Origin: an uncultured Lachnospiraceae bacterium
GTDB lineage: Bacteria; Bacillota; Clostridia; Lachnospirales; Lachnospiraceae
Assembly: GCA_937916415.1 (NCBI GenBank)
Contig: CALGGH010000280.1
Location: 1-11,521 of the forward strand
Length of the DNA stretch: 11,521 bases
Direction of reading: 5' to 3'
The notes beneath the pieces are model-generated. The model saw only the letters and a program-made list of their open reading frames with translations, made no database searches and was not told where the DNA came from. Both the position numbers and the translations under genes were made by a program. This document shows positions 1-7,285 of the stretch, in pieces. Each line of letters opens with the position of its first letter. Position 1 is the first letter of the stretch.

Positions 1-242
1 TTATGAGAATCAGCATAATGTACGGCCCTGACGATGTTTATGTCATTGCCGGCATAATCCGCTCCGGTACTGCTGGCGCTGGTTCTTTCTACGGGGATCG
101 CAGCCACGGCTATGGCTGAAGCCAAAAAGAGGCCGCCCAGCGTCCTTCGTACCTGCTTGCGCATGCGCCTCCTGCCGGTCTTCGGCCTGGTTCCGGATGA
201 ACCGCCCTTATTCCCCGATGCATTTACCGTCTTGTTAGCCAT
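1..242 (-). CDS. Exported protein of unknown function, N-terminal part only (cut by window edge)
   Basis: The gene starts at an ATG at 242 and reads off the left edge, so only about 80 residues are seen. A GAGGAG ribosome binding site lies 5 bases upstream of the start. The protein opens with a polar, basic stretch of about 35 residues (MANKTVNASGNKGG..., then several RRR/RKQVRR clusters). A hydrophobic segment follows (GGLFLASAIAVAAIPV) and ends near a possible signal peptidase site at TSA. This is a signal peptide with a long positively charged n-region, so the product is secreted or surface-exposed. The visible mature part (SSTGADYAGNDINIVRAVHY...) shows no domain I recognise. In Lachnospiraceae similar leaders occur on large cell-surface repeat proteins, but that is only an analogy. 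Its start lies 16 bases after a stop codon in the degraded small gene upstream. Confidence 0.75.
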   Translation of the reverse strand, partial: MANKTVNASGNKGGSSGTRPKTGRRRMRKQVRRTLGGLFLASAIAVAAIPVERTSASSTGADYAGNDINIVRAVHYADSH

Positions 243-257
243 AATGTCTCCTCATTG

Positions 258-374
258 TTATCTGTAACCATTCTTTTTCAGATGATCAAACCAAATCTCA
301 ACTTCATTCAAACACTTAACCAAAGAATTTGTTTTAACTGCAACATGCGTGTCATATCTGCCGGTTGATTCCAT
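258..374 (-). other. Out-of-frame tail, possible displaced C-terminus of the small gene upstream
   Basis: This 38-codon stretch runs from an ATG at 374 to a TAA at 258-260. It overlaps the end of the 308-649 frame in a different reading frame. Its peptide begins MESTGRYDTHVAVKTNS and ends with an amphipathic segment (CLNEVEIWFDHLKKNGYR) that looks like a genuine protein end. The frame stays open further upstream without a start codon (to about 460). That fits the tail of a frameshifted gene better than an independent one. The GAGAGG directly before the ATG is too close to act as a ribosome binding site. Homology to the small gene is inferred from position only. Confidence 0.3.
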
Positions 375-649
375 CCTCTCATTATTTGTAATTTCTTGTT
401 TATGTATCCCGGCACTACGATGCTGACATTTTCCGAAAGTGCATATGACACCAGATCCAGTAAGTCATGTTTATGGACTTTAGCATTATCTACCTGCTGC
501 AAATTAGCATATATTTGAATCTTAATGAGCTTTTCACATGCCTTCGCGGCATCGACTATATTCTGCATGTACTTCATTTTTATCTCGGAGACGCGAAAGG
601 TGCGCCCGTCTATCGTCATTTCAACAACCCTGCACATGTTTTTTACCAC
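308..649 (-). pseudogene. Small decayed gene, N-terminus nucleotidyltransferase-like
   Basis: This 113-codon frame opens with GTG at 649. Internal ATG starts at 635 and 620 are equally possible, and only a weak AGGG precedes the latter. Residues about 11-45 (MTIDGRTFRVSEIKMKYMQN, then IVDAAKACEKLIKI) resemble, from memory, the opening of small Lachnospiraceae nucleotidyltransferase-like proteins. In those proteins a GSS...DxD catalytic motif follows; it is absent here. The rest (VDNAKVHKHDLLDLVSYA...) is not recognised. The last part of the frame looks non-coding (TRMLQLKQILWLSV). A second minus-strand frame, open down to a TAA at 258-260, carries a more protein-like tail (CLNEVEIWFDHLKKNGYR). 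A frameshift around 400-375 is therefore likely. The alternative is an intact small orphan gene of unknown role. Flanking DNA is visibly more AT-rich than the neighbouring operon. Confidence 0.4.
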
Positions 650-725
650 GAAACATACGGTCTCTGTTCCTCTTTATCGGCAGAAACCGTCCAAATGTTA
701 ACGTTAGGTTTACATATTCTATTTA

Positions 726-755
726 ATTTTACTATATGTTGTGCCTTGATATCAA
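726..755 (-). promoter_or_regulatory. Candidate sigma-A promoter with -35 inside a palindrome
   Basis: On the minus strand TTGATA (755-750) and TAAAAT (731-726) are separated by 18 bases; each matches the consensus at 5 of 6 positions. The predicted start near 719 gives a leader of 70-100 bases to the small gene at 649/635/620. The -35 hexamer lies inside a perfect 14-bp palindrome, CCTTGATATCAAGG (744-757), which is in the right position to be a repressor operator. Confidence 0.45.
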
Positions 756-821
756 GGAAAATGCAAGATATTGTTGGCGTGCGTCGAAGAAAGAATATCC
801 TCATATTATACTTTTTGAATC

Positions 822-850
822 AATTTATGCTTTTTATACTTTTACGTCAA
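822..850 (-). promoter_or_regulatory. Second weaker promoter-like pair
   Basis: TTGACG (850-845) and TAAATT (827-822) lie 17 bases apart on the minus strand in very AT-rich DNA. The only reading frame directly downstream (ATG at 804, stop at 643) has 53 codons and no ribosome binding site. The surrounding 650-910 region holds no other gene I can support. In DNA this AT-rich, such matches arise easily by chance. Confidence 0.25.
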
Positions 851-910
851 CATAAGAACTTGCAATACGTGTTTCCCGCAACATGCTGAATCAGTCAATT
901 CAATGAATGG

Positions 911-1186
911 TCAAAACCCCGCAAATTCAGAAATGAGCTTGCCTTCGGGCAGCGTTACTTCGGGCGCGGATGACTTCATCTTGTCATATTCCTCCGCGGT
1001 CATCTCGCGATTCCACTCCCAGGCATAGGCGGGGATGGTGCCGGTCACGAGACAAGTGCTTTCGATCCCGGGCCTGGCCGCATCATAATCATATGAATAG
1101 TAATGAGATCCCTCGGGGTCCCCGGTCGTAGCGGTGTAGCTCCAGCTGCAGACGGGCAGGCAGTCCCCAACCACGCACCTGTTCAT
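911..1186 (-). pseudogene. Displaced C-terminal segment of the 1089-3212 lipoprotein
   Basis: This frame overlaps the end of the upstream lipoprotein frame by about 100 bases and runs to a TGA at 911-913. It encodes protein-like sequence matching its neighbour in composition: GDPEGSHYYSYDYDAARPGI, then AYAWEWNREMTAEEYDKM and an acidic end (EGKLISEFAGF). No ribosome binding site precedes its first ATG at 1186, so it is not an independent gene. The distance from the true start at 3212 to the end at 911 is 2302 bases, one more than a multiple of three. That is what a single extra base would give. The CCCC run at 1165-1168 (GGGG on the coding strand) lies in the overlap and is a plausible site. 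Sequencing error, true mutation and programmed frameshifting cannot be told apart here. Confidence 0.7.
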
Positions 1187-3212
1187 CAGAGTATTTGTTA
1201 TCCTGGGCTTCCTTATGCTTGTTCAGGACGTCCGCATATGCATCCATCAGTTCAGGGACGCCTATGTCAGAGGGTCCGTTTCCTTCGAGGTTCAGCGCCT
1301 CCCGGGCTGTCATGGATGCAGTGACGAACGTGCTGCAGGTATCATCCTTTCCGGTGATCATGGATACGTCAAACTCTCCGCCGTCCTCATCATCGGAGAC
1401 GTACAGCGCATATGAAGGGATCGTCTCCGGAATGGTCATGACGAACCCATGGCATTCGCCCAGTCCGAGGTCTCCGCCGCCCACGGTACTGAGGCTGACG
1501 AACTTGCCGGCGTCTAAGTCCGGCCGGCCCTTATCAAGGTGAAAATGCATCTCGGGCTTCAGCGAAGCGAACAGAAGCCTCTCCTCTGATTCCGGTTCAA
1601 GCTCATCCAGCACGGACCAGCCGGGCAGGTTCGATACGTCCTCCGGAGGATTGGTCATGACGAGGGCAATGGCATCACCGGGCGCCTGTTCCATGAAAGC
1701 CTTCCACCTGTGCGCATCCGGGTGTCTCAGATAGTCCGCATAACGATACATGGCTTCATCCGTTCTCTCCGTCTGGAAAGTATACTTTTTGCCGTCCATG
1801 TCAGTCACGAGGATCTGCGTTCCGGCTGAATTCAGGCTGATCTCATCCACTTCACCTCCATCAATGGTGCCGATGAGGTGACCCTTGTAATTGTATACGC
1901 AGTCAAATGCCGAATACACGGCCGTGGTCACGTCGTCGCCCACCCAGGTCAGGTTGGCGCCGCTAATGATCTTTTCCACGTTGCCGGTGCAGACGTTAAG
2001 CATCAGGTATTCGCCCACGTGAGGGTTGACGTGTCCTTCAACAATGACCCAGTCTCCAACCGTCTGCACGTCCATGATCGCATTGGACATGGCGTCATAA
2101 TATGACAGTTCATACGGGCATCCGTTGACTTCGAATCCGAGGCCTTCATAGCTGCATTTCGTCTCCAGCGTCTCCAGGTCATATTCATCATACGGTGCCA
2201 TGTGCATTTCCTCGATACTGATGACCTCTCCGTCCGAATCAGTGCTGACCTTGTACATGCACAGCGGATGCTTTTGGCTTAACAGGTCCTGATGAATGAC
2301 GAGCGACAGGTCGGCGTCCTCGGAAACGGAATACCTGGCGGGACCGCATGCCTTTTGTTCCGTAAAATACGCTGCCAAAAACCTTCTCGGCACGTATTCT
2401 TCCATAGATTCATACGTATGTACGTCCATGGCCTGCAGGGTGAGCCCGTCTTCTCCGCCGTTCCACGCCCATGCGTAGAATTCCTTCCCCGTCAGGCGCT
2501 CCGTGTCTGACGTCTGGTCATTCGGCCTGGTAAAAAGCCATTTCAGTTGTGCCTTTCCGGCTTTTCCCTCATCGATTTCATTAATTATTCTCTGCTTGTT
2601 CTGAAAGACGTTGCCAAAGATGAAACTGTCTCCGTTTCCGATCCAGTTTAAATACAGATAGTCCTGCCCCTCGCCCCTTCCGAAAAAGAAACGGCCGTAC
2701 GATTCATCCGCATCCGGCAGGTAACCAAAAACCGAAGCTTCTTCAGGAAGCGAAAAGGCATCCGGAATGTCCGAAAAACTCAATTTAAACTCAGTGAACT
2801 GCGGATCATCCACCACTTCATCCTTTGCGGCGTCATAAGTCGGATGACGGCTGATCTCAAAACGGCCGTCCATGGATGCGTCATCTGATTCTCTATGATA
2901 CACGCAGTCTCCCTGGCTGTTTATGGACAGGGTGGCGAATTCCTCTCCGTCATACCCGTCAATGAGATTCCATTCGCCCTTGAGGAAATCCATGATCTCG
3001 GCCCTGGAATTTACGTCCAGTTCGAACGTGGTTACCGGAGACGAGCCGGCATCGGGTTCGTCGCTTACCGAAGCGTCGGACGTGCCGTCATTCACGGTTT
3101 CGGCATCAGTCTCCTCCTGCTCCGGTTCGGTTGCCGCTTCTTTTCCGCATCCGGCAAGAAGCATGGCGATCGTAAGCATCGCGCAAACGGGTTTAATCAG
3201 AGCCTTTTTCAT
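1089..3212 (-). CDS. Large acidic lipoprotein of unknown function, C-terminus frameshifted
   Basis: I chose the ATG at 3212 (MKKALIKPVC...) over the GTG at 3221 because an AGAGG site sits 8 bases before it. Residues 1-21 form a lipoprotein signal peptide with lipobox LLAG and acceptor Cys22. A Glu/Asp/Ser/Thr-rich spacer (about 23-63) follows, then a long globular part outside the membrane. No family is recognised. The protein is rich in Asp, Glu and aromatic residues, as many clostridial surface lipoproteins are. It starts 20 bases after the histidine kinase stop codon, so it is probably the last gene of the sortase-kinase operon. After about residue 690 the frame turns to out-of-place sequence (ARLQLELHRYDRGPRGIS) and stops at 1089. 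A good coding frame continues in the next phase to 911. A +1 shift would restore 766 residues. Confidence 0.8.
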   Translation of the reverse strand: MKKALIKPVCAMLTIAMLLAGCGKEAATEPEQEETDAETVNDGTSDASVSDEPDAGSSPVTTFELDVNSRAEIMDFLKGEWNLIDGYDGEEFATLSINSQGDCVYHRESDDASMDGRFEISRHPTYDAAKDEVVDDPQFTEFKLSFSDIPDAFSLPEEASVFGYLPDADESYGRFFFGRGEGQDYLYLNWIGNGDSFIFGNVFQNKQRIINEIDEGKAGKAQLKWLFTRPNDQTSDTERLTGKEFYAWAWNGGEDGLTLQAMDVHTYESMEEYVPRRFLAAYFTEQKACGPARYSVSEDADLSLVIHQDLLSQKHPLCMYKVSTDSDGEVISIEEMHMAPYDEYDLETLETKCSYEGLGFEVNGCPYELSYYDAMSNAIMDVQTVGDWVIVEGHVNPHVGEYLMLNVCTGNVEKIISGANLTWVGDDVTTAVYSAFDCVYNYKGHLIGTIDGGEVDEISLNSAGTQILVTDMDGKKYTFQTERTDEAMYRYADYLRHPDAHRWKAFMEQAPGDAIALVMTNPPEDVSNLPGWSVLDELEPESEERLLFASLKPEMHFHLDKGRPDLDAGKFVSLSTVGGGDLGLGECHGFVMTIPETIPSYALYVSDDEDGGEFDVSMITGKDDTCSTFVTASMTAREALNLEGNGPSDIGVPELMDAYADVLNKHKEAQDNKYSDEQVRGWGLPARLQLELHRYDRGPRGISLLFI

Positions 3213-3232
3213 CCGGCACACCTCTGCATATA

Positions 3233-5443
3233 TTATTGTTTGTCCTTCCTTAAATAACCTTCGACCTTATCCGCTAGTTCCTTTAAGTTCATGGGCTTGG
3301 AAATATAGTCATCAAATCCAAGCTTCAGGTAGTTTTCCCTGGACCCTTCTATGGCATTGGCGGTAAGGGCGACTATCACGGTTTGGTCGTGCGCAAGTCC
3401 CTGGCGCTTTATCTCATTTAAGGTCTCGACTCCGTCCATTCCCGGCATCATGTGATCCAAAAGGACCACGTCATATTCATGATCCCTCATCATTTCGATC
3501 GCCTCATTGCCCGAAGACGCCTCATCGGGCACTATGCCGCAAACCTTGAGGTAGCCCCGCGTGACCTTGAGGTTAAGGCTGTTGTCATCCACGACCAGTA
3601 TCCTGGCTTCGGGAGCATAGAGAGTGATCTCCTGTTTGGCTCTCCTGTCCGCCATCCTGGCCCTTTCCTTGTAGTCACCGATGGGCGTGGGATCAACGAT
3701 CTCCTGTCTTAAGTCAAACCAAAAGACGGATCCTTCTCCATAAGTGCTCTCGACGTGGATCTCGCTGTCCATCAGTTTCAGCAGGTTGTATATGATGGCC
3801 ATGCCAAGTCCCGTGCCCTCCTTGCGGTGGTTCTTGGACTCGTCGAGCCGCGCAAACTCTTCAAACAGCCGGTTCATGTCCTCGCGGCGGATGCCCATGC
3901 CGGTATCCCTTACCTCCACGTGAAGAACCTGGCGGCCATCCGGTTTCTTTCCGCCGGCCGTGATGCAGAGAGTAACTTCACCCTGATCGGTATACTTAAT
4001 GGCGTTGCTGAGCAGGTTCAGGACCACCTGACTGATGCGGACGTCATCTCCCCTCAGCTTGACGGGCAGGGCACCATCCACCTCTACGTTAAACCTGAGG
4101 TTCTTCAGTTCAGCCGCCATGGCGTTTGGATTAACCAGGCTCATTACGAGAGATACCAGGTCGTATTCCTCATTTATGATCTCCATCTTGCCGTCTTCGA
4201 TCTTGGAAAAGTCCAGGATAGAATTGATCAGAAACAGCAGGTTGTTGCCGGAGGTATGTATGCTCTGCGCATAATCAAGTATCGCGGGATCCCTGCTCTC
4301 GCGCATTATCATTTCGTTCATGCCAAGCACCGCGTTGATCGGTGTGCGGATTTCATGTGACATCTGGGCCAGGAACTGCGTTTTGGCGGCATCGGCGGCC
4401 TCCGCCTCATTCTTGGCCTTGGTGAGTTCCTTGTTGTAGTTGCGCTCAGCCGTAACGTCATTGATCAGGATGTAGTAACCCGAATTCTTCCTGTTATCCT
4501 TCAGATAGTTGACGTTAAGCCGGTAAAAGGAGCCTTCACTCTCCAGTATCATCTCCCTGTCCGCGATCCCGGCCTTGAACCTGTCAACGCTCATGTTGAG
4601 CTTCAGAAACCTGGGTTCAGCGTCATCAAGCGGCTTGTCCGCCTTGGCCAAAGCCAGCGGCGGGATCATCAGCTTGGCAGTCTGGTTGCAGACCAGCAGG
4701 TTTCTGTTCATGTCCAGGCAGACGAGTCCGTCAGCTCCATTCTCCAGCACGTTCCTGGCTATGTCTCCGGAGATGTTGTAGAGCCTGAGCCTGTACGACA
4801 CGGCCAGGAATCCGGTCTCTGCTATTATGTAGGTGAGCGGCGCGAATTCCACGGATTTGGTAATGAACCGTCCGCCAAAGAACAGCAATACGGAGGCAGA
4901 CATGGTAAAAGTGATCAGGTTGAGGTTCAGCATTGAAACGTCAGGCCTGTATCTGTATGCATATACCACCATTGCAAGCGCCAGTATGACGTACGTTATC
5001 AGCACTGCATAAAAAACGGAATGCACGGGGCCGTATTCCTTGACCAGGATGCTGATCCCGTCGTTTTTTTCCAGACGGACGGACTTATAGAACCATGGAT
5101 TGGATCCGATCGTGAGGACAAATAAGTATATGATGGTCGCTATGCCAAACAGTGCGAAACGAATGCCGCCATTCAGCCTGACATGGCATAGGTTGCATAC
5201 TATGAGAAAAATGAGAAGCTGCAGGAAGCACCCGCCCAGATAAGTAATCTGATTGGCATAGATCGCAGTGTCAAGCGTGGCGGACGTGGCCAGCTTGATA
5301 TATCCGACGATGATCAGCGGAACGAGCGTAAACATGACGGTCATGTCCACGTCGAGCTGAACCTGCCATCTGAGCACCAACAAAAGAAGCAAAACTATGG
5401 ATATGATAAACAGAACGTCATAATAAAGCAGTATCGGGTTCAT
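3233..5443 (-). CDS. 7TM hybrid sensor histidine kinase with C-terminal receiver domain
   Basis: A 736-residue two-component sensor. Residues 1-222 hold about seven hydrophobic segments, consistent with the HisKA_7TM input module. A PAS-like region (about 224-335) and a short helical linker rich in Glu, Ala and Lys follow. The HisKA domain has the H-box MSHEIRTP with phospho-acceptor His363. The ATPase domain shows the N-box (Asn476, Asn480), the G1 box DTGMGI (513-518) and the G2 box GTGLGM (543-548). The receiver domain (about 613-733) has the acidic pair 619-620, phospho-acceptor Asp663 in LLDHMMPGMDG, Thr694 and Lys716. All catalytic residues are present, so the enzyme should be active. 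Phosphate would pass from His363 to Asp663, then to an HPt partner not seen in this window. GGGGAG lies 8 bases before the ATG. The gene sits 41 bases after the sortase and 20 before the lipoprotein, suggesting one transcript. The signal is unknown. Confidence 0.95.
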   Translation of the reverse strand: MNPILLYYDVLFIISIVLLLLLVLRWQVQLDVDMTVMFTLVPLIIVGYIKLATSATLDTAIYANQITYLGGCFLQLLIFLIVCNLCHVRLNGGIRFALFGIATIIYLFVLTIGSNPWFYKSVRLEKNDGISILVKEYGPVHSVFYAVLITYVILALAMVVYAYRYRPDVSMLNLNLITFTMSASVLLFFGGRFITKSVEFAPLTYIIAETGFLAVSYRLRLYNISGDIARNVLENGADGLVCLDMNRNLLVCNQTAKLMIPPLALAKADKPLDDAEPRFLKLNMSVDRFKAGIADREMILESEGSFYRLNVNYLKDNRKNSGYYILINDVTAERNYNKELTKAKNEAEAADAAKTQFLAQMSHEIRTPINAVLGMNEMIMRESRDPAILDYAQSIHTSGNNLLFLINSILDFSKIEDGKMEIINEEYDLVSLVMSLVNPNAMAAELKNLRFNVEVDGALPVKLRGDDVRISQVVLNLLSNAIKYTDQGEVTLCITAGGKKPDGRQVLHVEVRDTGMGIRREDMNRLFEEFARLDESKNHRKEGTGLGMAIIYNLLKLMDSEIHVESTYGEGSVFWFDLRQEIVDPTPIGDYKERARMADRRAKQEITLYAPEARILVVDDNSLNLKVTRGYLKVCGIVPDEASSGNEAIEMMRDHEYDVVLLDHMMPGMDGVETLNEIKRQGLAHDQTVIVALTANAIEGSRENYLKLGFDDYISKPMNLKELADKVEGYLRKDKQ

Positions 5444-5484
5444 GCTTCAATCTCCCCGTTTGCCATCCCATGGCGAATGCTTTG

Positions 5485-6813
5485 TCATTTATATACGTAC
5501 TCCACCTGATCGTTGGGGATCCGTTTGGCCACCACCACGAACCGGGCGGTGGATGCCGAACTGTCGCAGGTAGAGAGCGTGAGCAGGTCATCACCATATT
5601 GGGCTGTCACTCCGGTATCGTAAAAACTCTTTTCGGCCATGGCCTGCATGTTGGAATCAAATTCCTCTTCGCTTACGGCATCAATGAACTGATAATACTT
5701 GAAGCTTACGTCCTCCGCATCCTTGATGGTGTCCGTAAACGCATACATCACCTCATAGACGCCCTTTTCGTATATTGTATCAAATTTTATGATCGAATGC
5801 TCCTTACAATAGTCTTCCGACTTGTATTTTTTGAGATTTCCGAACATCTTGCCTGATTTCATGTGGTGTCCGTACACGATCAGGTTAGTGCTGCGAAACA
5901 TTGCGTTGCATCCACAGTCAAGGAAGAGCGAGCCGTTGTTGTCTTCCTTGCCGTTAAAGTCATGAGTCAGGTAATATTCGTTATTGACGGTCTGCATCAC
6001 GGGATAATCGATGTTGGTCCCGTCGATCGTAAGCCATCCTATGACTGACTTATTCTTGACGTAGATGTTCTTGTACTCATCCAGGATGTCCGGGATCTCA
6101 TCTGCCTCGGCAAGCGTATAAAGGGGCTTCTGCACGATCTGCTCCGCTATCGGGTCCGTGCCCTTTAATGATGCCAGCTCATCATACTCGGACTGGCTGG
6201 CATATGCAGACCTGCTGTATATTACGAAATAACCCAGGCTAAGCACGGCCACGACGCCGGCAACGGCCACGATGATCCTGCGCCCCAGTTCATCGCGTCG
6301 CACGATCTCCTTTGCGGCCTTGTCTATGTCTATGTCTATGTCGGTTCCGGCTATGCGCTTGTTGGCTGACGCCGACCTTTCCCTGACGACAGACGTGGCG
6401 CGTTCGATCTTCTTTTCCCTGGAATCCGGCATGCCTAACCGTTCATCCGACCGTTCATGCCCGGGACTTTTTACGGATGCGTGTTTTTTGTCAGTTCCGT
6501 TCTCTTTGGATGTTCCGCTCTTTTTGCCGGACAGCCTTAAGCTTATCTTCTTAACCTTTTTCCCATCTGACTCAGGTCTGGATTCAAGCTCCTGTATCAG
6601 GTCATATATCTCATCATCAAAATCCCTGCCCACCACGGTCTTGAAACGCACTTCGCCTGACTGCATCGTCGCATAAAGCTTCCTGACCGATTCCGCATCA
6701 TTCATGTTGGTCTGGCTCTTAAGCCTGTTAATGATCCTGGCATCCTCAAGCGCGGCCTTGTATTCACTTTCATCTCCGAACTTGTGTCCGGCCACGGTAC
6801 CCACGACTGGCAT
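5485..6813 (-). CDS. Class B sortase with long cytoplasmic N-terminal extension
   Basis: A membrane-bound cysteine transpeptidase that cleaves a sorting signal and links the protein to the cell wall or to another protein. The catalytic domain spans about residues 225-440. It carries His316 in IVYGHHMKSGKMF, Cys416 in LLTLSTC and Arg424 in STARFVVVAKR, with the long spacing before TLSTC typical of class B. One membrane segment (about 179-199) anchors it with the active domain outside. The 178 residues before it are unusual, since SrtB proteins usually have only a short cytoplasmic tail. Residues 1-78 look like a folded domain (GHKFGDESEYKAALEDARI..., TVVGRDFDDEIYDLIQEL). Residues 79-178 are a charged Lys/Ser/Glu-rich linker with an (ID)n stretch at 158-163. 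GAGG lies 6 bases before the ATG. Substrates are unknown and no sorting motif is visible in the neighbours. The symbol srtB would be reasonable but the subclass is uncertain. Confidence 0.92.
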   Translation of the reverse strand: MPVVGTVAGHKFGDESEYKAALEDARIINRLKSQTNMNDAESVRKLYATMQSGEVRFKTVVGRDFDDEIYDLIQELESRPESDGKKVKKISLRLSGKKSGTSKENGTDKKHASVKSPGHERSDERLGMPDSREKKIERATSVVRERSASANKRIAGTDIDIDIDKAAKEIVRRDELGRRIIVAVAGVVAVLSLGYFVIYSRSAYASQSEYDELASLKGTDPIAEQIVQKPLYTLAEADEIPDILDEYKNIYVKNKSVIGWLTIDGTNIDYPVMQTVNNEYYLTHDFNGKEDNNGSLFLDCGCNAMFRSTNLIVYGHHMKSGKMFGNLKKYKSEDYCKEHSIIKFDTIYEKGVYEVMYAFTDTIKDAEDVSFKYYQFIDAVSEEEFDSNMQAMAEKSFYDTGVTAQYGDDLLTLSTCDSSASTARFVVVAKRIPNDQVEYVYK

Positions 6814-6841
6814 CCCTTACCTCAAAATAAACAAAGATAAA

Positions 6842-6867
6842 GGGGCCACTGCAAAAGCAGTGACCCC
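6842..6867 (-). terminator. Intrinsic terminator or attenuator between the 111-residue gene and the sortase
   Basis: On the minus strand an 11-bp stem (GGGGTCACTGC pairing with GCAGTGGCCCC, one G-U pair) closes a TTTT loop. It is followed by TTTATCTTTG, a moderately T-rich tail. It begins 15 bases after the stop codon at 6883. Only about 28 bases separate it from the sortase start, and I see no convincing promoter in them. The hairpin therefore probably reduces rather than abolishes transcription into the sortase operon. Confidence 0.75.
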
Positions 6868-6882
6868 GCAACAAACTCAATC

Positions 6883-7218
6883 TCAGCTGGCGAAAACGTC
6901 GGCAACAAGCGGAGCCTGTGCTTCGGCTTCCGTCGCGGCAGCCGTCTGCATCTGATCACCAAAGAGCTGATACTGGCGCAGGCTGCTGGTAGCCATCTGA
7001 CTCATCAATATGCCCGCAAAATCCGACGTCTCACCCGGGCGAAGGGGATTGACGTTTTCCTGAGCGCTATTAACGTTCGAAAAATCAACTCCGCCGTCGG
7101 TAGCGTCATCGGAAATGGGCTTGATGGCATTGAGACTGGCTGAATTAACCTGTCTCGAATTATAAATATATGGATCGTAACTTATGCCGGCATAGCCGCC
7201 AATAGCACTTATTGCCAT
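6883..7218 (-). CDS. Small Ala/Ser-rich protein of unknown function
   Basis: An 111-residue protein starting at the ATG at 7218, with GGAGG 8 bases upstream; the longer reading from 7242 lacks this support. It begins MAISAIGGYAGISYDPYIYN and has no signal peptide or membrane segment. The middle is Asn/Ser/Asp-rich, and a conserved-looking stretch LRPGETSDFAGILMSQM occupies about 58-75. The C-terminus is Ala/Gln-rich and probably helical (LFGDQMQTAAATEAEAQAP). The MAIS-IG-Y opening and PGxTSDF motif recall small uncharacterised Lachnospiraceae proteins; I know of no assigned function. It has its own promoter at 7255-7283 and its own terminator, but lies directly upstream of the sortase and may share its transcript. 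It could be a cytoplasmic partner of the sortase N-terminus, which is speculation. Confidence 0.75.
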   Translation of the reverse strand: MAISAIGGYAGISYDPYIYNSRQVNSASLNAIKPISDDATDGGVDFSNVNSAQENVNPLRPGETSDFAGILMSQMATSSLRQYQLFGDQMQTAAATEAEAQAPLVADVFAS

Positions 7219-7254
7219 ATAACAAACCTCCAAAACATCCAAACAGATATGATG

Positions 7255-7283
7255 ATACTACTATAAAACGGCGCAATAGTCAA
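7255..7283 (-). promoter_or_regulatory. Sigma-A promoter of the 111-residue gene and sortase operon
   Basis: TTGACT (7283-7278) and TAGTAT (7260-7255) are separated by exactly 17 bases on the minus strand. The predicted start near 7248 gives a leader of about 30 bases before the ATG at 7218, with GGAGG properly placed. The -35 element lies 2 bases from the first unit of the 15-bp tandem repeat array, which extends directly upstream. Confidence 0.65.
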
Positions 7284-7285
7284 CT

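Larger units (their letters stand above)
650..910. other. AT-rich intergenic stretch
   Basis: Apart from the two promoter-like pairs and the CCTTGATATCAAGG palindrome, I see nothing here. There is no clear terminator after the lipoprotein stop at 911; the best inverted repeat (TGAAT/ATTCA near 889-904) has only 5 bp and no T-run. A plus-strand frame of 140 codons through 467-889 has no ribosome binding site and runs antisense to the small gene. Confidence 0.5.

Noticed and set aside
643..804. 53-codon minus-strand frame (MRIFFLRRTPTIS...) ending where the small gene begins
   Set aside because: No ribosome binding site, no recognisable domain, and the better promoter (726-755) lies inside it. 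Its end (SADKEEQRPYVSW) looks protein-like, so a remnant of a longer decayed gene is possible, but support is too weak.
467..889. 140-codon plus-strand frame with hydrophobic C-terminal half
   Set aside because: It has no ribosome binding site, runs antisense to the small gene in AT-rich DNA, and its hydrophobicity is what T-rich codons produce by chance.
3755..4360. 201-codon plus-strand frame opposite the histidine kinase
   Set aside because: It lies antisense to the conserved HisKA and ATPase motifs, whose residues are all intact on the minus strand; a typical shadow frame in a moderate-GC gene.
5462..5474. Inverted repeat GCCAT-CCC-ATGGC between sortase and kinase genes
   Set aside because: A 5-bp stem without a T-run is too weak to be a terminator; chance occurrence cannot be excluded.
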